DNA of 37,704 nt from the NCBI GenBank assembly GCA_902762615.1, contig CACWOX010000032.1, forward strand, positions 1 to 37,704, given 5' to 3'. Under the pieces are notes generated by a model. That model was not told the origin of the DNA and made no database searches. It saw only the letters and a program-made list of their open reading frames with translations. The DNA comes from an uncultured Ruminococcus sp. (GTDB lineage Bacteria > Bacillota > Clostridia > Oscillospirales > Acutalibacteraceae). Shown here one piece after another: positions 8,361-15,318 of the stretch; within the stretch, counting starts at the first letter, position 1, and each line of letters opens with the position of its first letter. The position numbers and the translations under genes were made by a program.

Positions 8361-9290
8361 ATGCTTAACAACAAGAAATTTGCGGCAGGACTCATTTGCG
8401 TTGGAATTGTCGCTGCGATAGCGACCATAACGGTATCAATATTCCTGGGCAAAGACTACAGAACCGATGTTCCGCAGGAACTGGACGAAGCGGTAGCTCT
8501 TAGCACCTTCACACGTCTGGGCGTTTCCATGTCGGACATCACCATCAACGGAGAAACCCGTCATTACGCCGACGTGGGTGAAAACTGGCCGTATAACGAC
8601 GAAACGCCTTACAAGACCGAATGTCTGGGCGAAGGGCATGTGATACTCGGTTACAGGGAAAAGGACTCCACAGTCGAAGTTTACGCCATCTGCGAAGCGG
8701 ATGAATACTGCTTCCAAAACGGATGGCTTTGGGAGTGGAGCGGCTATTCCTGTATGCCAACGCTGCTTATCTTTGACAAAGACAAAGACGGCAGCTATCT
8801 ATTCAAGAGTGCGGAAGAACCCTCAGAAGATCCGCTGTTTGGCCGCCCGGTCAGCGAGTTTTTCCCGAGCGATCTTGTTGAAATTGCCGTTACCGCTTCA
8901 GGTGACAGTGAAATCGGCGTTTCTCTCAGCCGACAGAGCCTGCAATACGCCGAAGCCTATCTTGTCAGCATTGGCAGGGACGGCAAACTGGGGGTTTACT
9001 GCGATGAAGATCAGGAGATCACATCGCTCGAAGGTGCGGGCGTTGCCGAAAAAGTTGCAGCCGCCCTGTATGACCTCCACCCGGAATACGGAGTCTATAC
9101 CGGTACCATCGAAAAGCGCGAAGGCGGCAAGCGTTATGTCTACGCGGTCAGCTGGAATGGCGACCTCCACGGGAATGGCACCGTGACCTATTCCAAGACC
9201 GAGTATGACACACAAAAGGTGGTAGAAGAATATTCATACAAGGTCAAGGCAGATCAATATTCACTTGTCAAGCCCAAGAAAAAGAAGTAA
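8361..9290 (+). CDS. Membrane-anchored stand-alone copy of the M56 sensor domain
   Basis: This 309-aa protein starts with one membrane segment (about residues 8-32) followed by an external domain and a basic KPKKKK tail. It aligns by eye over its full length with residues 311-608 of the preceding M56 peptidase: shared blocks include NKK-GLICVG, ELDEAVA, SDIT, ECLGEGH-ILGYR, LHPEY and TKTEYD. It contains no peptidase motif. The start is ATG 8361 with GGGAGG at 8348-8353; an upstream in-frame start overlaps the previous gene and lacks a ribosome binding site. It is the last gene of the operon. A decoy, co-receptor or ligand-binding role is possible but inferred. Confidence 0.8.
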   Translation: MLNNKKFAAGLICVGIVAAIATITVSIFLGKDYRTDVPQELDEAVALSTFTRLGVSMSDITINGETRHYADVGENWPYNDETPYKTECLGEGHVILGYREKDSTVEVYAICEADEYCFQNGWLWEWSGYSCMPTLLIFDKDKDGSYLFKSAEEPSEDPLFGRPVSEFFPSDLVEIAVTASGDSEIGVSLSRQSLQYAEAYLVSIGRDGKLGVYCDEDQEITSLEGAGVAEKVAAALYDLHPEYGVYTGTIEKREGGKRYVYAVSWNGDLHGNGTVTYSKTEYDTQKVVEEYSYKVKADQYSLVKPKKKK

Positions 9291-9304
9291 GCCTATTTAT
9301 GCTC

Positions 9305-9342
9305 AAAAAAGCCAATGTCTTTAATTAGGCACTGGCTTTTTT
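9305..9342 (+). terminator. Rho-independent terminator of the BlaI/M56 operon
   Basis: A 10-bp stem (AAAAAAGCCA at 9305-9314 with TGGCTTTTTT at 9333-9342) continues, after one mismatch, into four more pairs with an 8-nt loop. The A-run and T-run make it potentially bidirectional. Confidence 0.85.
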
Positions 9343-9529
9343 ATAAAAACAACTCCATCCGTTTGCGGCTGAAATCGAGGTGTCTATGATGAGTGCTTCA
9401 TCATCGTTTTTTGAAGATTGGAGCATTATGCGCTCTCTCACCAGTATATTACCAAGAATAAAGGTTGTAAAAACAAACGGCATGAAATTGCATTCATTTT
9501 ATTGGTTTCAAAATTAAAACAAAAAACAC

Positions 9530-9558
9530 TTGATTATTGCAGAGATGTATGTTAAAAT
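9530..9558 (+). promoter_or_regulatory. Promoter of tRNA-Leu
   Basis: TTGATT (9530-9535) and TAAAAT (9553-9558) are 17 bp apart, and the tRNA begins about 21 bp after the -10 box. Confidence 0.6.
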
Positions 9559-9579
9559 AATAATCACGCTATTGAATAT

Positions 9580-9662
9580 GCGGGTATGGTGGAATTGGCA
9601 GACACGCCAGACTTAGGATCTGGTGGGCGACCGTGCAGGTTCAAGTCCTGTTACCCGCACCA
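9580..9662 (+). tRNA. tRNA-Leu, anticodon UAG
   Basis: The 7-bp acceptor stem GCGGGTA (9580-9586) pairs with TACCCGC (9652-9658), followed by discriminator A and an encoded CCA (9660-9662). The anticodon stem CCAGA/TCTGG holds the loop CTTAGGA, giving anticodon TAG, which reads CUA leucine codons. The D-arm TGGNNGAATTGGCAGAC pattern, a long class II variable arm (TGGGCGACCGT) and the T-loop TTCAAGT confirm a leucine tRNA. Confidence 0.97.
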
Positions 9663-9663
9663 C

Positions 9664-9699
9664 GCACATTCATGGTTTATCTGTGAATGTGCTTTTTTT
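9664..9699 (+). terminator. Terminator of tRNA-Leu
   Basis: GCACATTCA (9664-9672) pairs with TGAATGTGC (9684-9692) and is followed by seven T residues. Confidence 0.85.
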
Positions 9700-9708
9700 G
9701 ATTGGCTA

Positions 9709-9737
9709 TTGACAATGATGCATAATTAAATTATAAT
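9709..9737 (+). promoter_or_regulatory. Consensus promoter of the toxin-antitoxin operon
   Basis: TTGACA (9709-9714), a 17-bp spacer and TATAAT (9732-9737) form a perfect sigma-A consensus. Such a strong promoter fits a module held in check by autorepression. Confidence 0.85.
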
Positions 9738-9760
9738 ATAGTCAGAATATTACTATAATA
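9734..9760 (+). promoter_or_regulatory. Candidate antitoxin operator
   Basis: TAATATAGT (9734-9742) and ACTATAATA (9752-9760) form an inverted repeat with 8 of 9 matching positions and a 9-nt centre. It overlaps the -10 box and the likely start point, as expected for Phd/YefM autorepression. The AT-rich setting lowers certainty. Confidence 0.45.
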
Positions 9761-9781
9761 ATTGAAATGGAGGATCATCTT

Positions 9782-10048
9782 ATGAATATACGTCCGTCCG
9801 CCGCTATCAGACAGAATTACAACGAAATCGCTGATATGTGCAGAAGAACAGCGGAACCTGTGTTCCTGACCAAAAACGGCGAAGGTGATCTGGTGGTTAT
9901 GGATATTGAAACCTTTAATCGCAGAGAAAGAATGCTCCGACTCAGAGAGGAACTTCTTGCCGTTGAAGAGGACAGACTGCACGGAAATACTGGCTGTACA
10001 CTTGATGAACTTGACAGTTATCTTGACAGCATTATCAACGAGGCATAA
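9782..10048 (+). CDS. Phd/YefM-type antitoxin
   Basis: This 88-aa protein begins MNIRPSAAIRQNYNEIADMCRR and has the family pattern of an N-terminal DNA-binding fold (PVFLTKNGEGDLVVMDIETF) followed by an acidic C-terminal tail that would wrap the toxin. The start is ATG 9782, 8 nt after GGAGG (9769-9773); an earlier in-frame ATG at 9767 overlaps that site. The toxin gene begins 3 bp after the stop. The protein is expected to neutralise the toxin and repress the operon. Confidence 0.88.
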   Translation: MNIRPSAAIRQNYNEIADMCRRTAEPVFLTKNGEGDLVVMDIETFNRRERMLRLREELLAVEEDRLHGNTGCTLDELDSYLDSIINEA

Positions 10049-10051
10049 TAT

Positions 10052-10369
10052 ATGGAAGAACATAAGAAATACCGGGTGATAATTTCCGATAGAGCTAAAC
10101 TCATGTTGGGAACACATATGAGTTTTTTGAAGCAAATAAACAAGGAAGCCGCTGTCTCTAAGAAAAAGCAAATTATGAAGGCGTTGCGTTCTCTTTCAGA
10201 AATGCCTGCCAGATATCCTTTCTTTAATGAAGAACCGATTCTTCCTAACAAATATCACAAGATGTATATTGAAAAATGGTATCTGGTTCTCTATCAGATA
10301 CAGGATGATACCGTATATGTTGAATACATCTTAGATTGTCGGCAGGATAATAGCGGAACGATCATGTGA
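10052..10369 (+). CDS. RelE/ParE-superfamily toxin
   Basis: This 105-aa basic protein starts MEEHKKYRVIISDRAK and carries typical superfamily elements: two N-terminal helices, a strand region MYIEKWYLVLYQIQDDTVYVEYILDCRQD, and the terminal R-Q/D cluster. It is co-transcribed with the antitoxin. Members either cleave mRNA on the ribosome (RelE) or poison gyrase (ParE). The active-site residues cannot be assigned by eye, so the target is left open. The window shows no plasmid or phage genes, so this is a chromosomal module. Confidence 0.82.
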   Translation: MEEHKKYRVIISDRAKLMLGTHMSFLKQINKEAAVSKKKQIMKALRSLSEMPARYPFFNEEPILPNKYHKMYIEKWYLVLYQIQDDTVYVEYILDCRQDNSGTIM

Positions 10370-10400
10370 TATGATGTTCAATATGAAGATACCAGTTTAA

Positions 10401-10433
10401 CCCATTGGCATCTTTTTTGTTCAGCCTTTCCAG
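10401..10433 (+). repeat. Direct repeat, copy 1
   Basis: This 33-bp stretch (core CATCTTTTTT then TTCAGCC) matches 10681-10713 at 27 of 33 positions, 280 bp apart. Copy 1 ends at the first bases of the inverted repeat that starts at 10431, so it may be part of a larger repetitive element. Confidence 0.6.
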
Positions 10434-10560
10434 AAACGCCGCTGACGCGGCTCAAAGAATAAAGAATAAGTAATAAAGAATAAATAAGAAAGTCAAAGAG
10501 ATAACCTCCGCGGCGTTTCTGTATTATTCTTTATTCTCTATTCTTTATTCTTTTTTCTTT
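10431..10560 (+). repeat. Interleaved inverted-repeat element (possible structured RNA or MITE-like repeat)
   Basis: A 12-bp arm CAGAAACGCCGC (10431-10442) is exactly complementary to 10510-10521. The loop between them holds a tandem AAAGAAT-like heptamer tract (10454-10492) which is complementary, over about 30 bp, to the tract just outside the second arm (10522-10560). The order a, b, a', b' is that of a pseudoknot. A small CCGC-TGAC-GCGG hairpin is nested at 10439-10450. No coding sequence explains this. Confidence 0.7.
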
Positions 10561-10623
10561 AAAAAGACGCACTAAGATATAAAGATAACTCAGTTGAAAA
10601 CAGATAATGGAAAAATCGAAGAT

Positions 10624-10661
10624 CAGCCCTATCCCATTTTTGCGGATAAGGCTGTTTTTTT
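10624..10661 (+). terminator. Intrinsic terminator in the non-coding stretch
   Basis: CAGCC-C-TATCC (10624-10634) pairs with GGATA-A-GGCTG (10644-10654) with one internal mismatch, followed by seven T residues. It lies 255 bp after the toxin gene with no ORF between, so it would end either the toxin-antitoxin transcript or an unannotated small RNA. Confidence 0.7.
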
Positions 10662-10680
10662 AGTCCTTGCACCACAATCA

Positions 10681-10713
10681 TCCATTGTCATCTTTTTTAT
10701 TCAGCCCTTCGAC
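10681..10713 (+). repeat. Direct repeat, copy 2
   Basis: It matches 10401-10433 at 27 of 33 positions. It begins 20 bp after the T-run of the terminator at 10624-10661. Confidence 0.6.
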
Positions 10714-10915
10714 AACAAAATTGGACGATAATACATCGAAAGAAGCCATGATAAAACTTGTCATCCGCATCATTTACGAAAAAACACGAAAAAAACACGG
10801 AAAAGCGGTATGCCAATTCTATTCATTGTAGACGATTTTTTCCATAAAGCCTGTTACACTTTTCAAAACCATCCGAATTTATATAGTGTAAGGGCAATCG
10901 TTTTGGCAGTTGTCC

Positions 10916-10944
10916 TTGCAAACATGAATCGATTCAGGTAGTAT
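10916..10944 (+). promoter_or_regulatory. Possible promoter of the sigma/anti-sigma operon
   Basis: TTGCAA (10916-10921) and TAGTAT (10939-10944) are 17 bp apart, with the perfect palindrome GAATCGATTC inside the spacer. ECF genes are often self-transcribed from non-sigma-A promoters, so this call is weak. Confidence 0.35.
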
Positions 10945-10978
10945 ATAAAATTAAGAAACAACAGCGAGGTGAATCCAG

Positions 10979-11554
10979 GTGACAGACGACCAGATGCTTG
11001 CGCTTCTTGACAGCGATCCTTCAGAGGGAATCAAACGATTGATCGAATGCTACTCGGCACTGGTTTACAATGTTGTATATGGCAAACTGGGAAATGTACT
11101 TTCCCCAGATGACATAGAAGAATTTGTGGGCTTTGTGTTCAGCAAAATTTACGAAAAACGCGGTGAAATCAATTTTTCACGGGGTACGCTAAAGGGATAT
11201 ATAGCCACAGTTACCAAGCGAATGAGTATTGACGAATACAGGAGGCACGTTTCACGCATTCATACCGAACCGATCACCGACGAGATTGCCAACGGTACAT
11301 CAGGTGAGGGTAATATGCAGGATCAAGTGGAACAATCCATTGATGAAAAGACGCTTATCGAGGCTTTGAAACGTATTGGCGCGAAGGACAGAGATTTGCT
11401 TTTCCGCCGGTATTATTACAAACAGTCCTCCGTGCAGATTGCCGAAGAACTGCATATGTCGGATGCCGCTGTAAGAATGCGTATCTCACGCGCTCTGAAA
11501 AAACTTCGGCAGCTTCTGTCGGAAAACGATTTTTCGACATTTTATTCTGATTAA
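10979..11554 (+). CDS. ECF-like RNA polymerase sigma factor
   Basis: This 191-aa protein has a sigma region 2 (about residues 18-90, LIECYSALVYNVVYGKL to TVTKRMSIDEYRR) and a region 4 helix-turn-helix (about 128-180, LLFRRYYYKQSSVQIAEELHMSDAAVRMRISRALKKLRQLL), joined by an acidic linker, and no region 1 or 3. It would direct polymerase to a stress regulon. The start is taken as GTG 10979, 8 nt after GAGGTG; ATG 10994 is an alternative. The next gene encodes a membrane protein with a cytoplasmic N-terminus, its probable anti-sigma factor. Confidence 0.87.
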   Translation: MTDDQMLALLDSDPSEGIKRLIECYSALVYNVVYGKLGNVLSPDDIEEFVGFVFSKIYEKRGEINFSRGTLKGYIATVTKRMSIDEYRRHVSRIHTEPITDEIANGTSGEGNMQDQVEQSIDEKTLIEALKRIGAKDRDLLFRRYYYKQSSVQIAEELHMSDAAVRMRISRALKKLRQLLSENDFSTFYSD

Positions 11555-11570
11555 CAAGGAGTGAAGGTCA

Positions 11571-13454
11571 ATGAAACGCGAAATAAATGAAATTGAACGC
11601 GGTATCGCCCATCTTTCAGACCAATCAGTCAGAAAGCTTGACAATCAATTTGATCTTAGCGAAAAAACAAAAGACCGCATTTATCAGATCGCACTCAGAA
11701 GAACAGGTGCAAGTGATAATACGGGTAAGGATTCTGCATTATGCAACAGCAACTATTCATCCCTTACAGTGCATAATGCTTTTAGTCTTAAAAAAATATT
11801 GATCGCAGCGGCAGCTATTATGCTTGCCGTTTCAATCGGAACAGGCGCGATTGTTGGCGCCGGAAGACTGAGCAAGAGCTTCGGACAGTTTTTCCGGACG
11901 CTTCCGGAGGAAAACTATCAGGGGATAATTTTTGACATAGATCAGACCCAGACAAGCAACGGCGTTACCGTTACATTGTCGCAGGGAATGTGCGACGGAT
12001 ATGTTCTCTACGTCATTGAAAGAATCAATTTTGACCCTTCCATCGTGACGCTGACGGACGATATGTTCGAGAGCGTCGAGGGTGGCTGCAATGCCCCTTT
12101 TTGGTATGATGAAGTTGCAGTAAACCCCGATTATCCCCGCTACTGCGCATCTTCCAGCAGCTACTGCAAGCTGATAGAACATGACGCTCACAGCATGACA
12201 TGGCTCAGAACATTCGGAAGCACCGGTGCCGGACAGGAGATTTTCGGATTTTTTACCGCCGGATCAAAATATATTCTTAACGCGCATGATTTATATAATT
12301 TGCCGGACAATCAAACGCATGAATGCAGTTTTCAGTTTGAGATAACCATTACACGTTCCGAACCGGCTGTTTATAATCTGCCGGAGGAAACATTTACACT
12401 GGATAAGCAATTTTTAGAGGATTGCTTCGATATAGCGCCCCCTTTGGCATACGATTTCATTCCGGACGTCTGGATCAACCCTTGGTTTATGGAAATTGTA
12501 CCTGCCACGCAGAACGGCAAAATACTCAATACCAAGCTGAAAACCAATCAGCCCGCGCTGGTGATCACTCTGAAAAACGGCAGACAATACACCGATCAGA
12601 ACGGCATAGGCTGGGCTGGTCATTCCACTCTCACAAGAGATATGTTCGGAGCGGATTATAACAAATATGAGGGCTTTTATTTGACCTTTAATGAAGAAAT
12701 TGATATAACAAGCATTAAGTCCATTACACTCTACGGACATGAATTAAAAAAAGCGACTATACCGGAAAGTGTGTATGATGAAAAGAACAGGTCTGTGAAG
12801 AAGGACCTGCCTGCGGATGATTCGATAAAGGTATCGGGCAAGAGCAGAACGGTCAATGTCACCGAGATAAAAGAAGCAAAAAAAGGGTATAAAGAAGTAC
12901 CCGCCGGAACGCTGAAATATTCCGTTAACAAAATTAGCGTTTACGATAATCTCTACGCGACAGGAGCAAGCAGCAAGGATGTATTGCAGTCTTGGCGAAT
13001 AGTTTCCGGTTTTGAGTATTATGACGATCATAATGAGCCTCAAAGACAATCATTTACCGACGCATTCAACAGCAAAACGGGCAAGCTGAACGACGGGTTC
13101 TATCTGGTGGAATATGAAATCGAACTCACCAATATCGACTCGCATCTTACCTCCTTCGACGACTCGATTTTCCGATTGCTGACCTACTGCAATTACACCG
13201 AAGAATACGGCAGGAACGATTCTTTGACAGGTGTTCCGCAAGCCTATATTCTGGAGCATGACCCTGACACGTCAGGCAATAATAATACCTTTACTCTGGA
13301 AAAAGGCAAAACCCGCACGCTTCATGTCGGTTTTATTGTCAATGACAATCATCGCGGCAGTCTGAGTCAGATAGGACTCAGTGTAGGTTCGGCATTGGAA
13401 GATGATATGGATTATGTCAACATTACAAAGGCTGTGGAGAAATTGAAAGGGTAA
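11571..13454 (+). CDS. Membrane-bound probable anti-sigma factor with large external domain (DUF4179-like)
   Basis: This 627-aa protein has an N-terminal cytoplasmic part of about 70 residues (MKREINEIERGIAHLSDQSVR), a single membrane helix at about 74-97 and a 530-residue external region. The first external part (SFGQFFRTLPEENYQGIIFDIDQTQTSNGVTVTLS) resembles DUF4179 domains, which are common partners of ECF sigma factors in Firmicutes. No zinc-binding HxxxCxxC motif is present, so it is not a classical ZAS anti-sigma. AAGGAG (11556-11561) precedes ATG 11571, 16 bp after the sigma stop. Release of the sigma factor presumably follows proteolysis or an external signal, which the sequence does not reveal. 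Confidence 0.75.
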   Translation: MKREINEIERGIAHLSDQSVRKLDNQFDLSEKTKDRIYQIALRRTGASDNTGKDSALCNSNYSSLTVHNAFSLKKILIAAAAIMLAVSIGTGAIVGAGRLSKSFGQFFRTLPEENYQGIIFDIDQTQTSNGVTVTLSQGMCDGYVLYVIERINFDPSIVTLTDDMFESVEGGCNAPFWYDEVAVNPDYPRYCASSSSYCKLIEHDAHSMTWLRTFGSTGAGQEIFGFFTAGSKYILNAHDLYNLPDNQTHECSFQFEITITRSEPAVYNLPEETFTLDKQFLEDCFDIAPPLAYDFIPDVWINPWFMEIVPATQNGKILNTKLKTNQPALVITLKNGRQYTDQNGIGWAGHSTLTRDMFGADYNKYEGFYLTFNEEIDITSIKSITLYGHELKKATIPESVYDEKNRSVKKDLPADDSIKVSGKSRTVNVTEIKEAKKGYKEVPAGTLKYSVNKISVYDNLYATGASSKDVLQSWRIVSGFEYYDDHNEPQRQSFTDAFNSKTGKLNDGFYLVEYEIELTNIDSHLTSFDDSIFRLLTYCNYTEEYGRNDSLTGVPQAYILEHDPDTSGNNNTFTLEKGKTRTLHVGFIVNDNHRGSLSQIGLSVGSALEDDMDYVNITKAVEKLKG

Positions 13455-13458
13455 CAAA

Positions 13459-13590
13459 ATGAATAGACATTTTTTTGCTACACAAATTGGCTCCAAAGTA
13501 TCAAGACCCGGCATGAAGATGACCGTCCTGAGTATCGATACTGAGGACGGTCCAAGGGGACATGTAAATCCATGTGCGGCGCAAAAATAA
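13459..13590 (+). CDS. Possible 43-aa protein (DUF2158-like pattern)
   Basis: Four bases after the anti-sigma stop, an ATG opens 43 codons (MNRHFFATQIGSKVSRPG, then MKMTVLSID, then NPC). AAAGGG inside the end of the previous gene sits about 7 nt before the ATG. The G-x-x-V-x-R-P-G-x-x-M-T-V arrangement resembles the small DUF2158/YodC-like proteins, but it is short and the match is loose. The frame contains a 32-nt near-perfect palindrome (13521-13552), so the region may instead act as an RNA structure. Confidence 0.4.
   Translation: MNRHFFATQIGSKVSRPGMKMTVLSIDTEDGPRGHVNPCAAQK
13521..13552. repeat. 32-nt near-perfect palindrome
   Basis: GACCGTCCT at the left and AGGACGGTC at the right flank the self-complementary AGTATCGATACT, with a single G-G mismatch on each side of it. 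No T-run follows, so it is not a standard terminator. It may be an mRNA 3' stabiliser or a protein-binding site. Confidence 0.6.
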
Positions 13591-13626
13591 AGACCGCCGG
13601 TTCTTTCGTATGCAAAAAAACGTGAT

Positions 13627-13660
13627 CTGAATGGGAATTAACCGGCTATTCAGGCTTTTT
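13627..13660. terminator. Possible bidirectional terminator between convergent operons
   Basis: CTGAAT (13627-13632) pairs with ATTCAG (13648-13653), followed by GCTTTTT on the plus strand; on the minus strand the same stem is followed by ATCACG and seven T residues. A competing 7-bp stem GCCGGTT/AACCGGC (13596-13602, 13640-13646) overlaps it. The position between two convergent operons fits a terminator. Confidence 0.4.
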
Positions 13661-13684
13661 GAGAGACAAGTACCATTATTGGCG

Positions 13685-14389
13685 TTACTTTGCCAGCTTG
13701 AATCCTATTCCCCATACGGTTTCGATGTAATTTTCATCCGAAACGGCGCGTATCTTGCTGCGGATATTGCTGATATGGACGTTGATGGTCTTGTCCTCGC
13801 CCACATAAAATTCATCCCACGCATATTCGTAAATTTCCTGCTTGCTGAATGCTTTGCCGGGATTAGCCAGAAGCAGCTCCAATATCTGAAATTCCTGCCG
13901 CGTGAGACAAAGCGGCATTCCGTTGACCGATACCGAATGATTGGCTCTGTCAAGTACCATGCCTTTGTGCCGCAGCGTACCGAACAGTTTTTCACCCCCG
14001 CCCGACTCGGCGTTTTCCGCCCAGCGCCGGAGCTGCACCTGCACTCTCGCCAGCAATTCCTTGATCTCAAAAGGCTTGGTGAGATAATCGTCCGCACCCG
14101 ACAGAAGCAAATCCACCTTGTTATCCAGCGCGTTCTTGGCGGATACCACAATCACCGGAATTTTGGTGAAGCCGCGGATTTCCTTCAGCACTTCTTCTCC
14201 GCTTTTGCCGGGCAGCATGAGGTCGAGCAGCACCAACGCTATTTCGCCTTCCTTGGCGTTTCTGAGAAGCAGCAGTCCTTCCGTGCCGGAATACGCCTGT
14301 AAGCATGACGCGTCCTTCACCGCGCCAACAATGGCGTCTTTCATCAGATCGTTAATTTCTTCGTTGTCCTCGATAATCAAAATATTCAT
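13685..14389 (-). CDS. OmpR/PhoB-family response regulator
   Basis: This 234-aa protein has a receiver domain with the acidic pocket at residues 7-8, phosphoacceptor Asp56 in LLDLMLPG and Lys105 in DDYLTKPF, followed by a winged-helix DNA-binding domain (LCLTRQEFQILELLLANPGKAFSKQEIYEYAW to TVWGIGFKL). It lies 6 bp downstream of its histidine kinase at the 3' end of the exporter operon. It probably activates that operon by binding the 11-bp-period direct repeat upstream of the ATPase gene, as in bacitracin and lantibiotic immunity systems. Confidence 0.92.
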   Translation of the reverse strand: MNILIIEDNEEINDLMKDAIVGAVKDASCLQAYSGTEGLLLLRNAKEGEIALVLLDLMLPGKSGEEVLKEIRGFTKIPVIVVSAKNALDNKVDLLLSGADDYLTKPFEIKELLARVQVQLRRWAENAESGGGEKLFGTLRHKGMVLDRANHSVSVNGMPLCLTRQEFQILELLLANPGKAFSKQEIYEYAWDEFYVGEDKTINVHISNIRSKIRAVSDENYIETVWGIGFKLAK

Positions 14390-14395
14390 GCTTTT

Positions 14396-15313
14396 TCAAA
14401 CCCTTTTCCATGTGACCGTCACGGTAAAGACATTGCCGTGTACTTCCGCGTAAATTTTGCCGCTCATTCTTTCGGTCAGTGTGCGTGCTATGAATAACCC
14501 CAGCCCTGTGGAGCCGCTTTTGTGGCGGGAGGTATCCGCCTTGTAGAATTTTTCAAACACGCGCGAAACGTCAATCATTTCGCCTTCCGCCACCTGATTG
14601 CTTACAGAGATTTCCGCCCATTCATCGCGGCTTTTCATGCCGACTGACAATTCCCGACAGCCGTGTGTCAGCGCGTTTTTGACGAGGTTTTGCAGCACCC
14701 GCCTGACTGCCGCTTCATTGGCGTTGATATGACAGATTTCAGCCGGAATGTCCACCTTTGGCTCTGTCCCGCTCTGATCAAAATCGCCGTAAAAGGAGAA
14801 CATCACATCGCAGAGCGTCTGCGTCAGATTGACCGATTCCGTCTCCAGCGTATAGGACGGATTTTCCAGCTTGACAAAGGTGAAAAGCTGCTCCGTCATG
14901 TCCTGCAATTCCAATATACGGCTGTGGATGATCTGCGTGTACTTTTCCTTGGAAGCACTGTCGGCGGCGCCTTGCAGCATTTGAAAATAGCCGTACAGCG
15001 AGGTGAGAGGCGTGCGGATGTCATGGGAAATGCCGGAAATCGTGTCTTTAAAAATTCGTTCATTGTTCTTCGCCTGAATCGCAACGCGCCGTTTTTCCTC
15101 CAGCAGTCCATTCATGCAGCTGACAAGCTCCAATACCGCCTTGTCGCGGATGTCCACGGATACCAGCTTGTTACTGCCGTGCTTCTCAATAAATTCACTC
15201 TGCGCGCATATATCGCGAATCTGCCGCCGCAGACTTCGGGCATACAACCCCAGACCTGCGGCGGCTATGATGGCGACGGCGGATATTATTACGGCAATTA
15301 CCACAGTCATCAT
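14396..15313 (-). CDS. Membrane sensor histidine kinase
   Basis: This roughly 305-aa kinase has a single N-terminal membrane helix (about residues 3-25), a short linker, the dimerisation box GISHDIRTPLTSLYGYF with phosphoacceptor His97, the N-box LQNLVKNALTHGC and the G-box STGLGLFIA. There is essentially no extracytoplasmic sensor domain, a trait of kinases that sense cell-envelope antibiotics through a partner transporter. The start is ATG 15313 (or the adjacent ATG 15310), preceded by AGGA and just after the permease stop; a longer TTG-initiated frame would overlap that gene without a ribosome binding site. Confidence 0.9.
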   Translation of the reverse strand: MMTVVIAVIISAVAIIAAAGLGLYARSLRRQIRDICAQSEFIEKHGSNKLVSVDIRDKAVLELVSCMNGLLEEKRRVAIQAKNNERIFKDTISGISHDIRTPLTSLYGYFQMLQGAADSASKEKYTQIIHSRILELQDMTEQLFTFVKLENPSYTLETESVNLTQTLCDVMFSFYGDFDQSGTEPKVDIPAEICHINANEAAVRRVLQNLVKNALTHGCRELSVGMKSRDEWAEISVSNQVAEGEMIDVSRVFEKFYKADTSRHKSGSTGLGLFIARTLTERMSGKIYAEVHGNVFTVTVTWKRV

Positions 15314-15318
15314 TCCTG

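Larger units (their letters stand above)
10370..10978. other. 609-bp stretch without a protein gene
   Basis: Besides the repeat element, the direct repeats and the terminator listed separately, it holds an inverted repeat TTACACT/AGTGTAA (10854-10860, 10885-10891) with a 24-nt loop, an 8-bp hairpin AAGGGCAA/TTGTCCTT (10890-10917, one wobble), and a palindrome GAATCGATTC (10926-10935). The last three are upstream of the sigma factor gene and may be regulatory. No plausible ORF was found on either strand. Confidence 0.6.

Noticed and set aside
9386-9404. Hairpin ATGATGA-GTGCT-TCATCAT followed by CG and T residues as another terminator
   Set aside because: The 7-bp AT-rich stem is weak and a much better terminator sits 45 bp upstream; it may be chance.
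9580-9782. Integration site of a mobile element at the tRNA-Leu 3' end
   Set aside because: No duplicate of the tRNA 3' end and no integrase, recombinase or phage gene is seen in the window; the adjacent toxin-antitoxin pair alone is not enough.
13631-14302. A 223-codon plus-strand frame
   Set aside because: It is the antisense shadow of the response regulator gene, which has all receiver and winged-helix motifs.
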